Positions 31,801 through 43,971 of a stretch of 64,000 bases of DNA are shown here, piece by piece. Positions within the stretch are counted from its first letter, which is position 1; every line of letters begins with the position of its first letter. Origin of the DNA: Neospora caninum Liverpool. Lineage: Eukaryota > Apicomplexa > Conoidasida > Eucoccidiorida > Sarcocystidae. Location: assembly GCF_000208865.1 (NCBI RefSeq), contig NC_018395.1, positions 6,372,839 through 6,436,838 of the forward strand. Direction: 5' to 3'. Both the position numbers and the translations under genes were made by a program. Under the pieces are notes generated by a model. The model was given only the letters and a program-made list of their open reading frames with translations, was not told the origin of the DNA and searched no databases.

Positions 31801-34800
31801 AGCGAAGGCAGACCCGACGACGAAGACAGTGAAGCAAGGCCCTCGAGAAGAGAGCGAGGACCAGATAACGGATGACGCGACCGAGCCTGGGGGAGGGACA
31901 GACACCGCAGCGCAAGGCGATTATGGCGACACGAGAGGCAAACGCAGAGAAGGACGGGGCGAGGCTCAGAGACAGGAGGCAGTCGAGACGTGTGAGGAGG
32001 AAGGAGAACGCGATGCGAAAGGAATGAGAGAAGCAAACCGACACCGCGACGGAACGAGTGCCGAACAAGATGTTGAGGAAAGGGACGAGGGCACTGGAAA
32101 GAATGAGAGAGCCGAAGTGCAGTGCGAAAGCACGGAGCAAGAACGGCCGAAAAGTGCCCAGGAAAAAGCAGACGAAGAAAACGCTGAGGGAATAGGAGAA
32201 ACAGAGAGAGAGCCTGAAGCACCTGGAAGCGGAGGGGGAGCACAGTGGCAAAGCGAACGCGACGCCCGGACAATCATCAGTGCCCTGGACCAAGAGAAAA
32301 CGGAAGAAACCCAGCGTCGACGAAACAACTCACGAACGAATATCTCCTCTGCGGATGAGACCGCAACACCTAACGTCCTGTCGTCTTTTCCGGTGACGTT
32401 GATCTCTTCTTCCCGGCACACTATCACTCAGTCGTGCCCGCCCTTTCGTAGACAAACGTCTGCCTCTACAAAAACAGAAGAATCAAACGCGTCTCCACCT
32501 GCGTTTCCAGCTTCTGCTTCTTCGCTGTTTGCTTCCTCTTCCGATTCTTCTCTCTCACGTTCTGTTCCGTCCTCGCTTCGGCCGGCTTCGTGTCCCCCAT
32601 CTTCCACGCCTTCTCTCAATTCGGTCTCCTGTTCTTTGATTCCTTGTTCTCCTATCTCCTCTCTTCCTACTTCATCCGATTCCTCGTTGCCTCCCAACAC
32701 TCTTGCCCTTCCTGGAGCCTCACCAGCCCTGGAAGTCCCCCAAGAGCGACCACGGCCAGCGCTGAGCTGTTCGCTGGAGGCTACCCGCGAACAAAGCCCG
32801 TTCGTCATTCGGTCCTCGCCGCGTTCACACGCACCTTTCTCGCCATGTCCCTCCGCATCTGGACCTGTGTCTCGTTCCGACTCCCCTCGCCCTTCTCGGT
32901 CGCTTCCGCCGTCTCCCATTTCCCCTTCAGCCGCCTCTTTTCCGCCTTCCCCAGATTCGCCTCTGCGGGAACAGCGGGGGCCCAGTGAGGGGTCGGCGAT
33001 CCCAGAAAAGGCCTCCTGTGCGGAGACAGGAGATGCGCGCGGCGACGCCGGCGAGAAGCCAAATGCCGGAGAGAAGGAAGTGACCGACCAAGGCGCGCGC
33101 GCCACAGACTCAACGAATAAGGAAAACGAGAAGGCCCAGAGCCAGGGAAAAGAGACCGACCACGGCGCGCGCACGGTGGCACGGCAGGAACTCCTCAGCC
33201 CGGAGAGCGAGGCGATAGAGCAGAGTTCGTCGGATCTGAGTCCATCGCAGAAAAGGGAAGGCCAAGCGCGAGAGGATGCAATAGACGCCACATCTGCAGA
33301 GGGGAAGGAAAGGAAAGCAAGATCGGAGGGGAGTGCATTGACGCGAAATGAGGGGAGCGCGCGCATCTCCGACAACAGCGACAATCGCGAGACAGCCAGG
33401 GAAGAAGACGGCGAGAGGGAAGAACAGGAAACAGCGGCTTTTTGTGAGGAGGTGAGAGAGAGGGAACCGGCAGAAAGGCAGCGCAAACGCGAGGACGCCT
33501 CGCACAGCTCAGGTGCCGATCCTGTCGGCGTGCTGCGGGGTCAAGGGGCCACAGTGGCGAGGCAGACGAAGGACGGGGTTGCAAGCGCCGGAGAAGGGAG
33601 GCACGCCGGAGCCGAAGAGACTGGCGCCAAGGGAAAAGAAACGGCGAGCGAAGTCGCGGAGGGCCTTGGCCCTTTTGAGGAACCTTCAGAAGCCGCGGAG
33701 CGAGAGGCAGCGGGGGAAGCGGCTGTAGACACTGGAGACCCCGGCAAAGAGCGGAAAGATGGAGAGGCGGAAGAACAAGCGGAAGGCGGAGACCCTGAGC
33801 TTCCCGAAGCTGAAAGGGTGCGTGTGCCGTCCAGCTGCGGGGATGACGAAAACCAAGAGCCGAGTCTCGGAGAGAAGTTTTGGGAAGCACAGGAAAGCCC
33901 CAGCCGACAGAGGGAGGTTCTCTACGATGAGCGTAGAGGGAGTGCGTCCGCCGTTGAGCAGTATAAGAGTGTGGATCCTGAGATGACCACTCCGGAATTA
34001 CAGAGAAGCGAGGAGGAAAAACACGGTCCCTCCTGTCTGCTTTCGACGGAACAGGCGCCATCGCTTGTCCTTCCACGCCGGGAAAACTTGTCTCTTCTTT
34101 CATGTCAGTCGTCTCTCGATCTCGCCATCTCTTTGGAAGGAATCTCTGCATTGACCGCCGGAGCTCAAAACACAGTGCTGGCCTCTGAGTCGCGTTCGCC
34201 CCTCCCTTCGTTGCCCTATTACGGGCTTGCGTCGTCGCCAGTTCCTTCCATCGCTGAGCCTCGACCTGCCTCGTGGTCTCGCTTTGCCTGCTCGCCGGCC
34301 AGAGCCCTGGAAACGCTCCCGCTTCCAGCTGCGAGTTTCGCACCTTCAGAGAGCCGTTCCGCTGCCTCGTCTGTCGCGCCTGAAGCGGCGGAAGCGCCGC
34401 CTGCCAAGGGCGAAAAGCACGGGGACCAGAAGGAGGAAATAGACGACGCATCGTCAGAAGAGCGACGGCCAGACGAGCGCGCAAGAGATGAAGAAGACAG
34501 ATTCGGGGACGCTTCAAGAAAGCAACGGGATGATCTCCCGCTCTCACTCAGTGAAGCACCACGCGTCGAACGGGCTCCGGGCCTTCCTGTGGAGCCCAAA
34601 TCCGTGGGGCGAAGCGGTCCGCTTTCTGCGTCATGTGTCCGGCCTTCTGTTCTCACTTTCTCGGAGAGTCTCGCTGCTTCCGCTGGGCCTCCACGTCCTT
34701 CTTTCACCTTTGTCTCCACCTTTTCACCCTCTTCACCGGTGACTCTCTCTGACATGTTGGCGTCTCCTGCGTCTCCGCCTCCAGGCAGCTGTCTGTTCCT

Positions 34801-37800
34801 CCGCGACTCGAGGAGACCCAGAGATTCCCCTGCGACCTGCGGTCGCCCGGAGCTCCCGGCGCCGCAGTGGGCTGAAGACGCGCAGCTGCAAGAAGAGGAC
34901 CGCGGCGAGGACGGCAGAGAACAAGAAGCGAACAGCGAGGAGCGAGGTGAAACAAGGCGAAACTCTTCTGGAGCAAGCGGCGAGGAGCGAAGCGGAAAGG
35001 AAGGAGACAGGAGAGACTTCGAGCCGGCACATGAGGGAGACAATGACCGGTCGAAAGGAGGGACAGAGTCGCGAGATCAAGAGGCGTGCGCCGAGGTGGA
35101 GCTTGCGATCGAAGAGCTGAAACAAGTTGAAAAACTGGATGAGGAAGTCGACGCCAAAAGCGACGACGAAACGAGCAGGCCGGTCGACGATACAGTCGAA
35201 CAGCCAGGCGGGGAAGGCAAGAGTTGTTTTTCTTCCCCGCGCGGCAGGCGCCTCTTCACCAAGAGCGGCAGAATGAAATCTTCGAAATACTTTCTTGGCC
35301 CGTCTTCGGGCAGCCGCAGCCGTCGGCTCGGGCCCCGGATGCGCCGGCCGTCTTTCGCACGTGTGCCAAAGGCGCTGCCGAGCGAAAGGCGAAGCGGCTC
35401 GGCGCGGACCAGGCGCGAGGGTCTGCGCGAGTGGGAAGCAACTCGCGGTTGCAGGGAAAAGGCGGAAGCATGCGAACCTGGAGAAGGTGAGACGGCGTAC
35501 GAAAATCCCGAGAGCGCCTGCGCATCGAAAAGCGAAGAAGAAAGAAACCGAGAGGATGCAGAGGCAGCCGCAGAGAACGCGACTGGCAAGAAGTACGAAA
35601 TCGAGGTGGGAGACCACGAGGAAGGAAAGGCTCGTCCAGTCGCAAGGCGACAACCCGGTGATGAAACGGTCGAGACGAAAGGTGAGGACGTCGACGAGAC
35701 AGACTGTGGGAGGACGACACCGCCGAGGCGGCGAGGAAACGATCAAACGGCGCCTCGGGCGACAGCCGGACGAAGCCCAAGAGACGCAGGAAGAAAAAGG
35801 GAACTGCACGGTCGAATGCTCATCGACGTCTGCGAGGGATGGACGGGCTGGAGAGAGGAGCGCAGAGCCGCGCACCAGGCGGAGGTCGCCAGAGCAGCCC
35901 GCTAGGACAGAACGCAAAAAATGGCTTCGGACTTTCTTCCTGTGTATGTGCAGACTCAGGACGGCTATCCGAACGCCCGGTCGAGCTGAGGAGCTCCGCT
36001 GCTCCGTCAAGGGTCCATGGCGGCGAAGGAAGGCGCGAAGCGCGCGAGAGAACAGAGAAAAGCGAAAAACCGATCGCAGGAGACGCGGAGGATGCCCAGA
36101 CTGCAGGGTGTCCCTCTGCCGCTTCGAGGGCTGTGGACCCGGTTCGAGGCGAAGGCCTCGGGCCAAGAACGAAGAAGGTTCTCTGGTGCGAAAGCGGAGA
36201 CAAAAAGCCAGGGCGAGAGAGGGGCGGGCACCGGCCTGGAGAGGGGAGAAGCGGAGGGGCGAGAGAGACCAGGGAAGGAGACAGCCTACCTTGTGCCTCC
36301 TTGAGAGTGTTACCGGAGAGCAGAGACGGTACCGAGGAAGAACGGGGCTGGAGGGAAGACCGCGAACGCAGACAGGAGCTGCTGCCTCCAGAGGAGTCGA
36401 CTCGTTCAGCGTGGCGCCCGGAGGAGAGCCGCGCCCGAGCTCGGCGACGCACAGGAGCGCCCTGGGACTCTCCGACACCTCCACGGGGCGCAGCGGACGC
36501 GGCCGGAGATCAAAGAGCGAGGCGGGAGGCGAAGACGAGCTCGAGGCAGAAGAGCGGCGCGAACGCAGAAAAGCGAGGGACGGAGACTGGCAGTGGGGCC
36601 GAGAGACGCCCAGACACGAAACGCGCCGTAAGCGACAACTCAGAAAAAACGCTCTCCGCTGATTGTCGGGGCGCCGGTGTGTTAGAGCGCAGCCGGGCAT
36701 CTCCACACGTGCGTTTTCCGTTTGTAACCGCGGAACTCTCTGGGGTTTTCGAGTATTTTTTCACGGGCACCGGAGGCATGGGAACACGAGCAGCACAGTA
36801 ACACCCCCGGTTCCGTCTTGTTCAAGCGGACCTGGAAAATCCAAAGACCACGACAGAAAGCATATGGATGTCCAAGGAGACGAAGGAGAACACTTCCCAA
36901 GGCCGCACGCACGTATCTTAGAGCAGGGTCGGACAAGGCCCATCTCGTCTGAGAAGCCAAGGAGGGTTTTCCAAACGTCGCCATCTAGTTCTTGATTTCC
37001 CCTTCTCTCCGCACTCGTCTCCATCCCACAGGCGTCCCTGTCGAGCGACGCCGACACAACAACCTCTTGATGAAGCAGAATTGGACTGTATCTGGTGCAG
37101 CATAGCTCCAACAGTCAGATCGCTTTTCTGTATACCGGCCCTTTGTCGTGGAGGAAAGCGCGTGACAAACGTCGACTCACACTTTGTGTTTGAAGCCACA
37201 GGAACCACGTACCACCCCACGGCTTGTCGGCTGGACCACTGTTATCTGGGATTTCTCAATCTGCCACACCTTTTTGCGGAGCATCGCGCCGATACGAAAC
37301 CTCGAAAAGAGACGCTCCCAGCTTGCGCGTCTCGACTCACGCCGGACTATTCAGACCGCGATGTGTCTAGAATCCTTCTGACAAAGTCGTGTGTTGCTCT
37401 TCGCCCACAATCACGAAAGTATATGCATACATAGATATACATATATGCGTGTACGTGCTTCCATATCGGGTACGCGCTTGTATAAGGAGATACACGTGGA
37501 GAACGAGGTAGAGGAAGAACGTAGAGATAAACGAAGGTGGAAAGAAGCTGTAGGAGTTTTACGGGATCTTCCGTCGCGATTTCTGCTTGCAGAGCGCCAG
37601 CACCTCCGCGGGACTCACCCCCGCTTTTTTGCTCTTTCCCCTTTCTTTTTTCTCCTTTGTCCCCACGTTCGCGCGGCCGCAACAGAGCGAGACAGGCCTC
37701 TCACCGTCGGGGAAAGGGGAGCGCGACGAGAAGTGGAAAGAGCCGAGAGTTCCCGGAGACAGCGAAGCTCTGCAGGCCTTCCTCGACTCGCTGCACGAGC

Positions 37801-40800
37801 TGCCGAAGCCTGTGCGAAGCAGACGCCGACCGGGGGAAGGTCACGAAGAAATCTTCTCTCTGGAAGGGGAAGCGCACTCGGAGGACGGCTCCAAGGGACG
37901 CGGGAGTGAGCGAGGAGACAGAAACACATTCAAGGGTCGGGCGGCGACGTCCGTTTGTCGCCTTCCCCACAAGAAAAAACAGGAAGACAAAGGACCAGGC
38001 AAACTCGCTGAAGCACCCATTATCGCCTTGCCTCCCATCTTTTCTCCTTCCTCGTTGACCTCGTTTTCCCCGCCTCGCTCTCTCTCTCCGCACTCCTCCG
38101 CGTATCGCCCCTCCGCCGCAGCCTCGTCCTCGTTCGCCCCTCTAGCCACTTGTTCGTCGCCTCTCGGCGCTCCCTTGGCCCCCCAACGGGCCCTTTCCTC
38201 GTTCTCGCCACACCTTGCCTCTCCTGTCTCTCCTCGAGCATCTGCTGCGCCTAATTCGTCTTGTGCGTCTAATTCTTTGGCGTCGGGTTCGTCTTCTCTG
38301 GCTGGTCTGCTGGAGCTTTGGATTGAAGAAGGGGAGAAGCTGAGACGCGAAGAAGCAAGTCGCAGCCTGCCGCAGATTGACGAGTCGCCCACGACAGCCC
38401 AAACGCAAAAGGACTTTCTCGACGCATGCAGTCGAGGGGTGTCTCAGCAGCAACCCAAGTCTGTCGCCCTAGCGGCGCCTTTGCGAGCCGAGCACTCGCG
38501 ACGAAACACGAGTTGCCCGCAACCTCTCTCGTCGTCCCCCCACGTCTGGTCACCGCCGCGTTATTCTCTCCACGCTCTACTCCCAGTTCCGCTGTCTCCT
38601 GAAATGAACTCTCCTTCTCGGCAGGTGGGACCTCTTGCTCCGACCTCGTTCCCGTGCTCGCCGCACCCTGGCGAGATTCTCGCTTCTGCCTACCGACCTT
38701 TTCACGGAATCCCTCCTGCAGCCTCTTGTTTCTCTGCATCGAGCGATCCTTTCCAAGGTGGAGACCTTCGTCGCTTTCTCCCCTCCGCTGCATGCTCTCC
38801 CACTTCTTCTCCACAAATCGACGCGCCGACTTTCACCTCCGCCGCCTTCCCGCTGCCTTGCTCCGCCCCCGGGGGCCAAGGTGAGCATCCAAAACGTTGT
38901 GCACCGCCCTGTGTGTTTCTCCCTTTCCAAACACACCCAAGCGTCGGTTAAACGACAGTGGAATCTCGTTTGCTCGAGAAGAAGTTACTCGCGAAGGCCG
39001 CCTTTGAATCTTCGTTTCCCGGACAGAGCTGTAAAGCGTCGCTGTACCGTGAGTGTGGCGTCTTTCCATCTCTTCGTGGATCTGTCTCCACACCGGGCTC
39101 CATCTGTTCAGACTGGGTTTTGCGGCAGGCCCCTCAGAGTGGCCGGACGGAGCGCGTGTCCTGCTCAATCGTAAATTGGTATTTTCTTTCTGGTGGGCAA
39201 CTCTGTGGAGCCGCGAAGGTCGAAACACCTGTCGCGTGGCAGCGCACGCTACTAGGAGCGGGGCAGGAGAGACACTTCCTCGCCTGTGGACCAAAGTAAC
39301 GGGGGGTTGGGCCAGGGCCCTTTGCGCGCGTCAAGAGGCCGAGAGCATGAGGTCCTTCCGCGGGTGTTTTGTGCTGCGCAGGGGGCGGGCGCCCCACGAC
39401 GGGCACGCGAGAAAGGCAGGTTCCCCGCACTGTGCCGGTGAGTCAGAGATATGCGCGAAGCAAGGCCCAGACCAGAAAGAAGCGAGAGAAAACCTGGCAG
39501 AAAAAGGACGGTATCGGCGAGATGAACCCCGGGGGCAAGCCGCACCCACACACGCGCGCGGAGACAGATGCTGCAGCCCCCAGAGCGAGTTTTCTTTCTT
39601 CACGATCAGCAAAAACACGATAGACGCATATTCACAGACAGACCACCAAAGAAGGAGATGGGAGGAGAGACAGTTCCGATCCGAAGAAGGCAAGTCTTGG
39701 AGGAAAACCCGGCTACTCTTGAGAGAGAGTGTCTGTCCCTCGTCTCTCAGTGCCTGCGGCCTGTATGCAACCGCAACTTTTGCAGTGTTTGTTCTTGTTT
39801 CAGATGATATCTGTCCAGTGGAGACCGCCACACGCGCCGGGCAATGACGCGTATCTCTGCGCTTCTCCATGCCACTGTCAAGAGCTCCACCCTGCTCTTC
39901 CATTGCCGTCATTTCTTCCTCCCACCGGCGCACCGGAGGTCGTCTACGTCGCCCACTCCTCCCTTTCGCCCGCTTTGCCTGTCTGCGCTGTCCCTTCGGT
40001 TTCGCTTCCTCCGGCTGAGTCTCCCTTGCTCCCTCCTCGTGCTCTGCAGCCGACGGAGGAGACGTCGGGGAGCGTGGACAGTGATCTGTGCACTCTGGGA
40101 GAAGGCCCGACTCTGCAGGTGTCTCCTCCGTTTTTCGAGCCCAACCGCCCGCCGTCCCCGCCGCGCCTGGGCTCCTTCTTCGTGCCCCACGTCGCTCTGG
40201 AAGAGACGAGGAGACGTGAGCAGACCTGTCGCTGTGTCTCCAGCCCTGTCGCGGAGGCGCCTGCCTTAACCGCCGGTGAAACGGAGGAAATGCTGCTCTC
40301 TGTCGCCTCTTGGTGCGGCTCGGCGGGTGGCCCAGAGGTCTCTACCATTCGCCACGCCCGCCATTCCGCCCCACACGGCAACAGAGAACCGGCCCAAGCA
40401 AACGCGCAAGTTCAGCGTGAGGGCAGAAGACGGCGGGGCCCTCTCTTCTGTACCCTGCGTGGGGAAGAGGAAGAGCGGGGCGGAGAGAGCGGGGCTTTCA
40501 CTCGCCTTGGAACCAAACTGAAGAGAAACGAAGATGACAAAGCCCGATGGAAGGCTCCTGGAGGCGCGTTTCCTCAGCTTCCCTCCCCTCCGGGGGAGAC
40601 AGTCTGCTTGCCGCGCTCTGTCGTTGGAGAGGCGATAGCGCAGCGAGAAGGCGAGAGAAGAGAAGAAACCTGCGAGGAGCCCAGCTGGTGGGGAACGGCG
40701 GTCGACCTTTTCACGTCTCGTGCAAACCTCAGGAAAGCCCCGGTCCCGGGGCAAAACATCCCCGTCGGCGGCTCGGGGAAGCCGTCTTCTGAGAAGCAGC

Positions 40801-43800
40801 CCAGCGACCCTCCAGCAGCAGCGAACTCGAGAAGAGGGCCAAACCCTTGCGGAGACGTCGCAGGCGGGTGCGGTGAAGGCTCTCTGAGCGTTTCGCGCCA
40901 TACACGTGGAGGTAGGAGAAAAGGCGAAGGGCAAAGCGAGAACCGTTGCGGCTTCAGACAGAGCGCGAACGACATTGGGGATGTGTGTCGCTTTTCAAAC
41001 AGGACGCGCCGAAGGACGTGTCAACAAGTGTGTCAAGCTTCGATGGACAGCCGCGCACAGCCGACCCTGCAGAAAGCAAAAGGCAGCCTCTGCACCGCTT
41101 TTTGTCGCTCCGCCTCGATATGCGCGTCAGTGGCCTTGTTCTTTCCGTCTCGTTCGCTGTCTCCTTCTCCGGATCGCTTGATGGTTCCCTAGTGCTGGAT
41201 CTGTCTCTCTTCCTTCTCTTCCTTCTCTTCCTTCTCTTCCTTCTGTTCTGTCTCGCTCTGCGTCGCCCTCCAACCTCGGTGACTGTCTCTTCTTTGTGGT
41301 TCCGTGTCTCTGTCCAGGAAGACCCGGGGCACAGCTCCTTCCTCGAGCAGGCCACGAACGAGCCAAGAGAAAGAAAGAGACGAAACGCGCCTCCGCCGTC
41401 CAGACGGACGAGATTGGAGACGAGCAGCCCTCGGACGTGGGCTCGATCTTCGGGTCTCTGGTCAATTCGTCTCGCGCGTCCTCGTCTGCCGTCCCCGCCG
41501 GAGTCCGGGGCGCGCCTGCAGCCCAAAAGGGGGCGGACGCGAAGCGGCTCTCGAGAGCGAAGCGCGACAAAGCGGAGAACGGGGCATCTGAAAGACACCC
41601 GGGAGAAGACACTGACGTACATCCGCACGGGCACGGCGGCAGTTTGCGGGGAGGCGCGAGCGCGGGCCGACACGCACGAGCAGAAACGGAGCAACGTTCG
41701 CTGTGTGCCCGTCCGTCTGCTTCTCGCTCCTCCCCGGACCCGTCTCCAGCAGCCTCGCCGGCGCCGAGTGGTGTCTCGAAGCTTCGCGACGTCTCGCTCC
41801 CAGCTTCTGTTCTGGAATGCAGCCCGCAGCCCAGTGCGTCCCTGAGTGCATCAAGAGGCGTAGGGGGAGAGCGTGCGCTGTCCCCCGTCTTGAAGGAGGA
41901 CGACAGAAAAGGCACCCATCCTCCTTCGCCGTTGACCTCGTCTCTGTCGTTTCCGCTTTCGTCGCTTTCGTGTGCGCTCTCTTCTCCGCCGTCGTCCTTC
42001 TTTTCATCTTCCGTCTCTTCTTCCGCCACCGGGCCGCCTCGCGTGTCCGTGGGCGTCCACGCCGTCAGCCACAGAGAGGTGCTTCTGAGGCGGCGAACGG
42101 AGAAGAAGAAGGTCCAGCTGCCTAGACAGTGGTTTCTGGCGCTTTCTCCTCAGCAGTCCTGGCACGCCGAGGCGCAGCGACACCAGGAAGAGAGACGAAG
42201 GGACGCGGACGAACGGAGTCCGACCTTCCCTCCTGCTTCGCCTTCATTTGGTCGCTTTCCGTCAGCTTCGAGTCTCTCGAGTTCTGTTTCTGCCTTCCCT
42301 TCCTTGGGCAGTCTGGGTGAGAAGAGAGGAGAGAAGAAGGACGCGAGTCTGCGCGAGAAAGCCAGGTCAAGGGGAGAGAACATCGCTGTGTTCGGCCCCA
42401 CTCCCCAGGAGATCATCAAGCAGCAACAGAAGGAACTCAAGGAGAAGCAAGCGAGACAGAAAAACGACGCAAGACCACAAAAAGCGCAACCCGCCGCAAC
42501 GGAAAGTGTCTCCTCTTCGGCGGGAGACGAGCCGAGAAACCCCGCTGTCTATCGGCCAGACGGCTCGCAGGCTTCTTCGGCGGTCTCTGTCTCTGCGTCT
42601 CGGCATTCCCAACTCGGGTGTCTCTCTTCACATTCGACGCTGGCCCTCGAGAAGGAAGAAGCGTACCTCTTCTCTCTTCCCGTACTCGAAGAAGTCACTG
42701 CCTCATCGACGCGCGTCCAGAGACGACCCGCTCGCGAAGACGGGCGTGGGAGCTTGGCGAATCACGAGGCAGACGGCCAGGCACTCGGCCGGTCTTGGTG
42801 CCGCCGTGGGGGTGCGGCGGAGGCTCTGCATGCAGCGAGTGCGAGCGAAGAAGAGCTGAAGAAGTGGTTGGGTGTCCTTCGCGCCCAAGGGGAGGAGCAG
42901 CGTCTCCGTTTGGATAGACTTGAGAGGCAGAAGTCGCTCTTGGAGAGGTACGAAAAAGAGCGAAAGGAGAGGCAAGAACTTCTCGTGTGTCTCCAGGAAG
43001 AGAGAAGGAGGGGACACGAAAGCGCACTGGCTGGGGACCGCCAGGCGCGCGAGCGAACAGAAAACGAGAGTCGGTCTAGAGAACCTACGCGGGGTAGGGC
43101 AATGAGAGCAAGGCGGCAGAGCCGCACTCGACGCCTCAGCGAAAGCGCAAAAGAGATCGTCACGCGGCTCGCCACGGAGACCGAGGAGAGGGTGCGGAGC
43201 CTTTCGAGAAGAGCGGCGCGTCGAGTCCGGAACCTCAGACGAGACAAAGACTCCGAGGGGCGTTCGGGTTCTGCACTGCGATGTCCTGGTCGATCGCCGA
43301 ACGAAACAGGTGACAGTCGGGGACAGATCTCTTTCCACGAGCCGAATCTGCCGGACGTACACCCCACGAGCGACTCGAGCTTGCCCACGCGGCTACCGCC
43401 CCACGGCATTCTTCTTTCTTCTCCGCGAAGAGGGAGCGAGTTTGAAAGACGGCGAAGACGCTCGACAGCAGAGCGAGGCCATCCATATGCCTTCAGAGAG
43501 CAGGAGAGGGTTACTTTTTTTGAAACGGCTGGGAAGCCACGCCAGGGGCAGCGAGGCGACGCCGAGTCGATCCAGCACCCACAGGGCGCGGACCAAGCGA
43601 ATGCGGCTCACGGGGAGGAGCTCGCCGACACCACAAGCCTGGAGGTGTACGTACACCGCTCGGAGGCTACCGACAGCCAGTATGGAGAAGCTGAACGGGA
43701 GCGAGTAGAAGGGAACGCAGATGGAGGAAGGAGATGTATCGGGAGACCCATGAGTGCAGAAAGAGAGGCGGAACAGAGCGAGGACGCCCACATTGTGAGT

Positions 43801-43971
43801 AAGCAAAAGCGAAAGCGTGAAATTCTTCGCCAGGCAGCCACGGTGGCTGGCCTCACTGTGGCAACGGCTACCGTGACAGTGGCCTCAGCCGGAGCGTCGG
43901 CTGTCCAATCAGTGAGGGAAAAATTGCGAAAACGGCGAGAAAGGACAGAGAAGGAAGAGGTCTTCCCTTGA
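28867..43971 (+). CDS. Giant low-complexity protein, about 3.7-3.8 thousand residues, function unknown
   Basis: Eight exons fit in phase: 28867..29386, 29857..30303, 30954..35681, 35954..36627, 37686..38880, 39382..39437, 39804..40911 and 41318..43971. Phases at the seven joins are 1, 1, 1, 0, 1, 0 and 1; the total is 3,793 residues. Exon 3 could instead end at 35486 (same phase, 65 residues fewer). Exons 1-4 are Glu/Arg/Gly/Asp-rich with Ser/Pro-rich blocks around 32.4-33.0 and 34.1-34.4 kb. Possibly folded patches are GLLELWIEEGEKLRREEA in exon 5, a Glu/Gln/Lys stretch after GENIAVFGPTPQEII (about 42.4 kb) and a strong coiled coil at 42.86-43.02 kb. A weakly hydrophobic Ala/Val/Thr segment (GLTVATATVTVASAGASAV) sits about 45 residues before the charged C-terminus. 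No enzyme domain was recognised. A scaffold or cytoskeletal role would fit but is a guess. Confidence 0.7.
29554..29692 (+). repeat. 22-bp minisatellite in intron 1 of the giant gene
   Basis: Six tandem copies (starts 29554, 29576, 29598, 29620, 29642, 29664) of a 22-base unit with consensus tgtccctcggggtgtctcca plus tc, and a partial seventh. Copies differ at the cgggg/ctagg/tataag position. It lies inside the intron 29387-29856 and is a good candidate length-polymorphic marker. Confidence 0.9.
30361..30374 (+). repeat. G14 homopolymer in intron 2 of the giant gene
   Basis: Fourteen consecutive G, preceded by a G6 tract 5 bases upstream, in the intron 30304-30953. It could form a G-quadruplex in the nascent RNA and is also a likely sequencing or assembly error spot. 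Confidence 0.85.
41209..41244 (+). repeat. 9-bp pyrimidine repeat near the last acceptor of the giant gene
   Basis: About four copies of cttccttct lie in the last intron, 70-110 bases before the exon at 41318. Such a tract can act as a polypyrimidine element for 3' splice-site choice. Confidence 0.75.

Noticed and set aside
33195..34547. 450-codon minus-strand ORF
   Set aside because: Shadow of the giant gene's largest exon; no domain, no splice context.
34733..36706. 657-codon open frame on the minus strand
   Set aside because: It is antisense to the phase-consistent exons 3 and 4 of the giant gene. Its Arg/Ser/Leu/Pro composition is what purine-rich coding DNA gives on the opposite strand.
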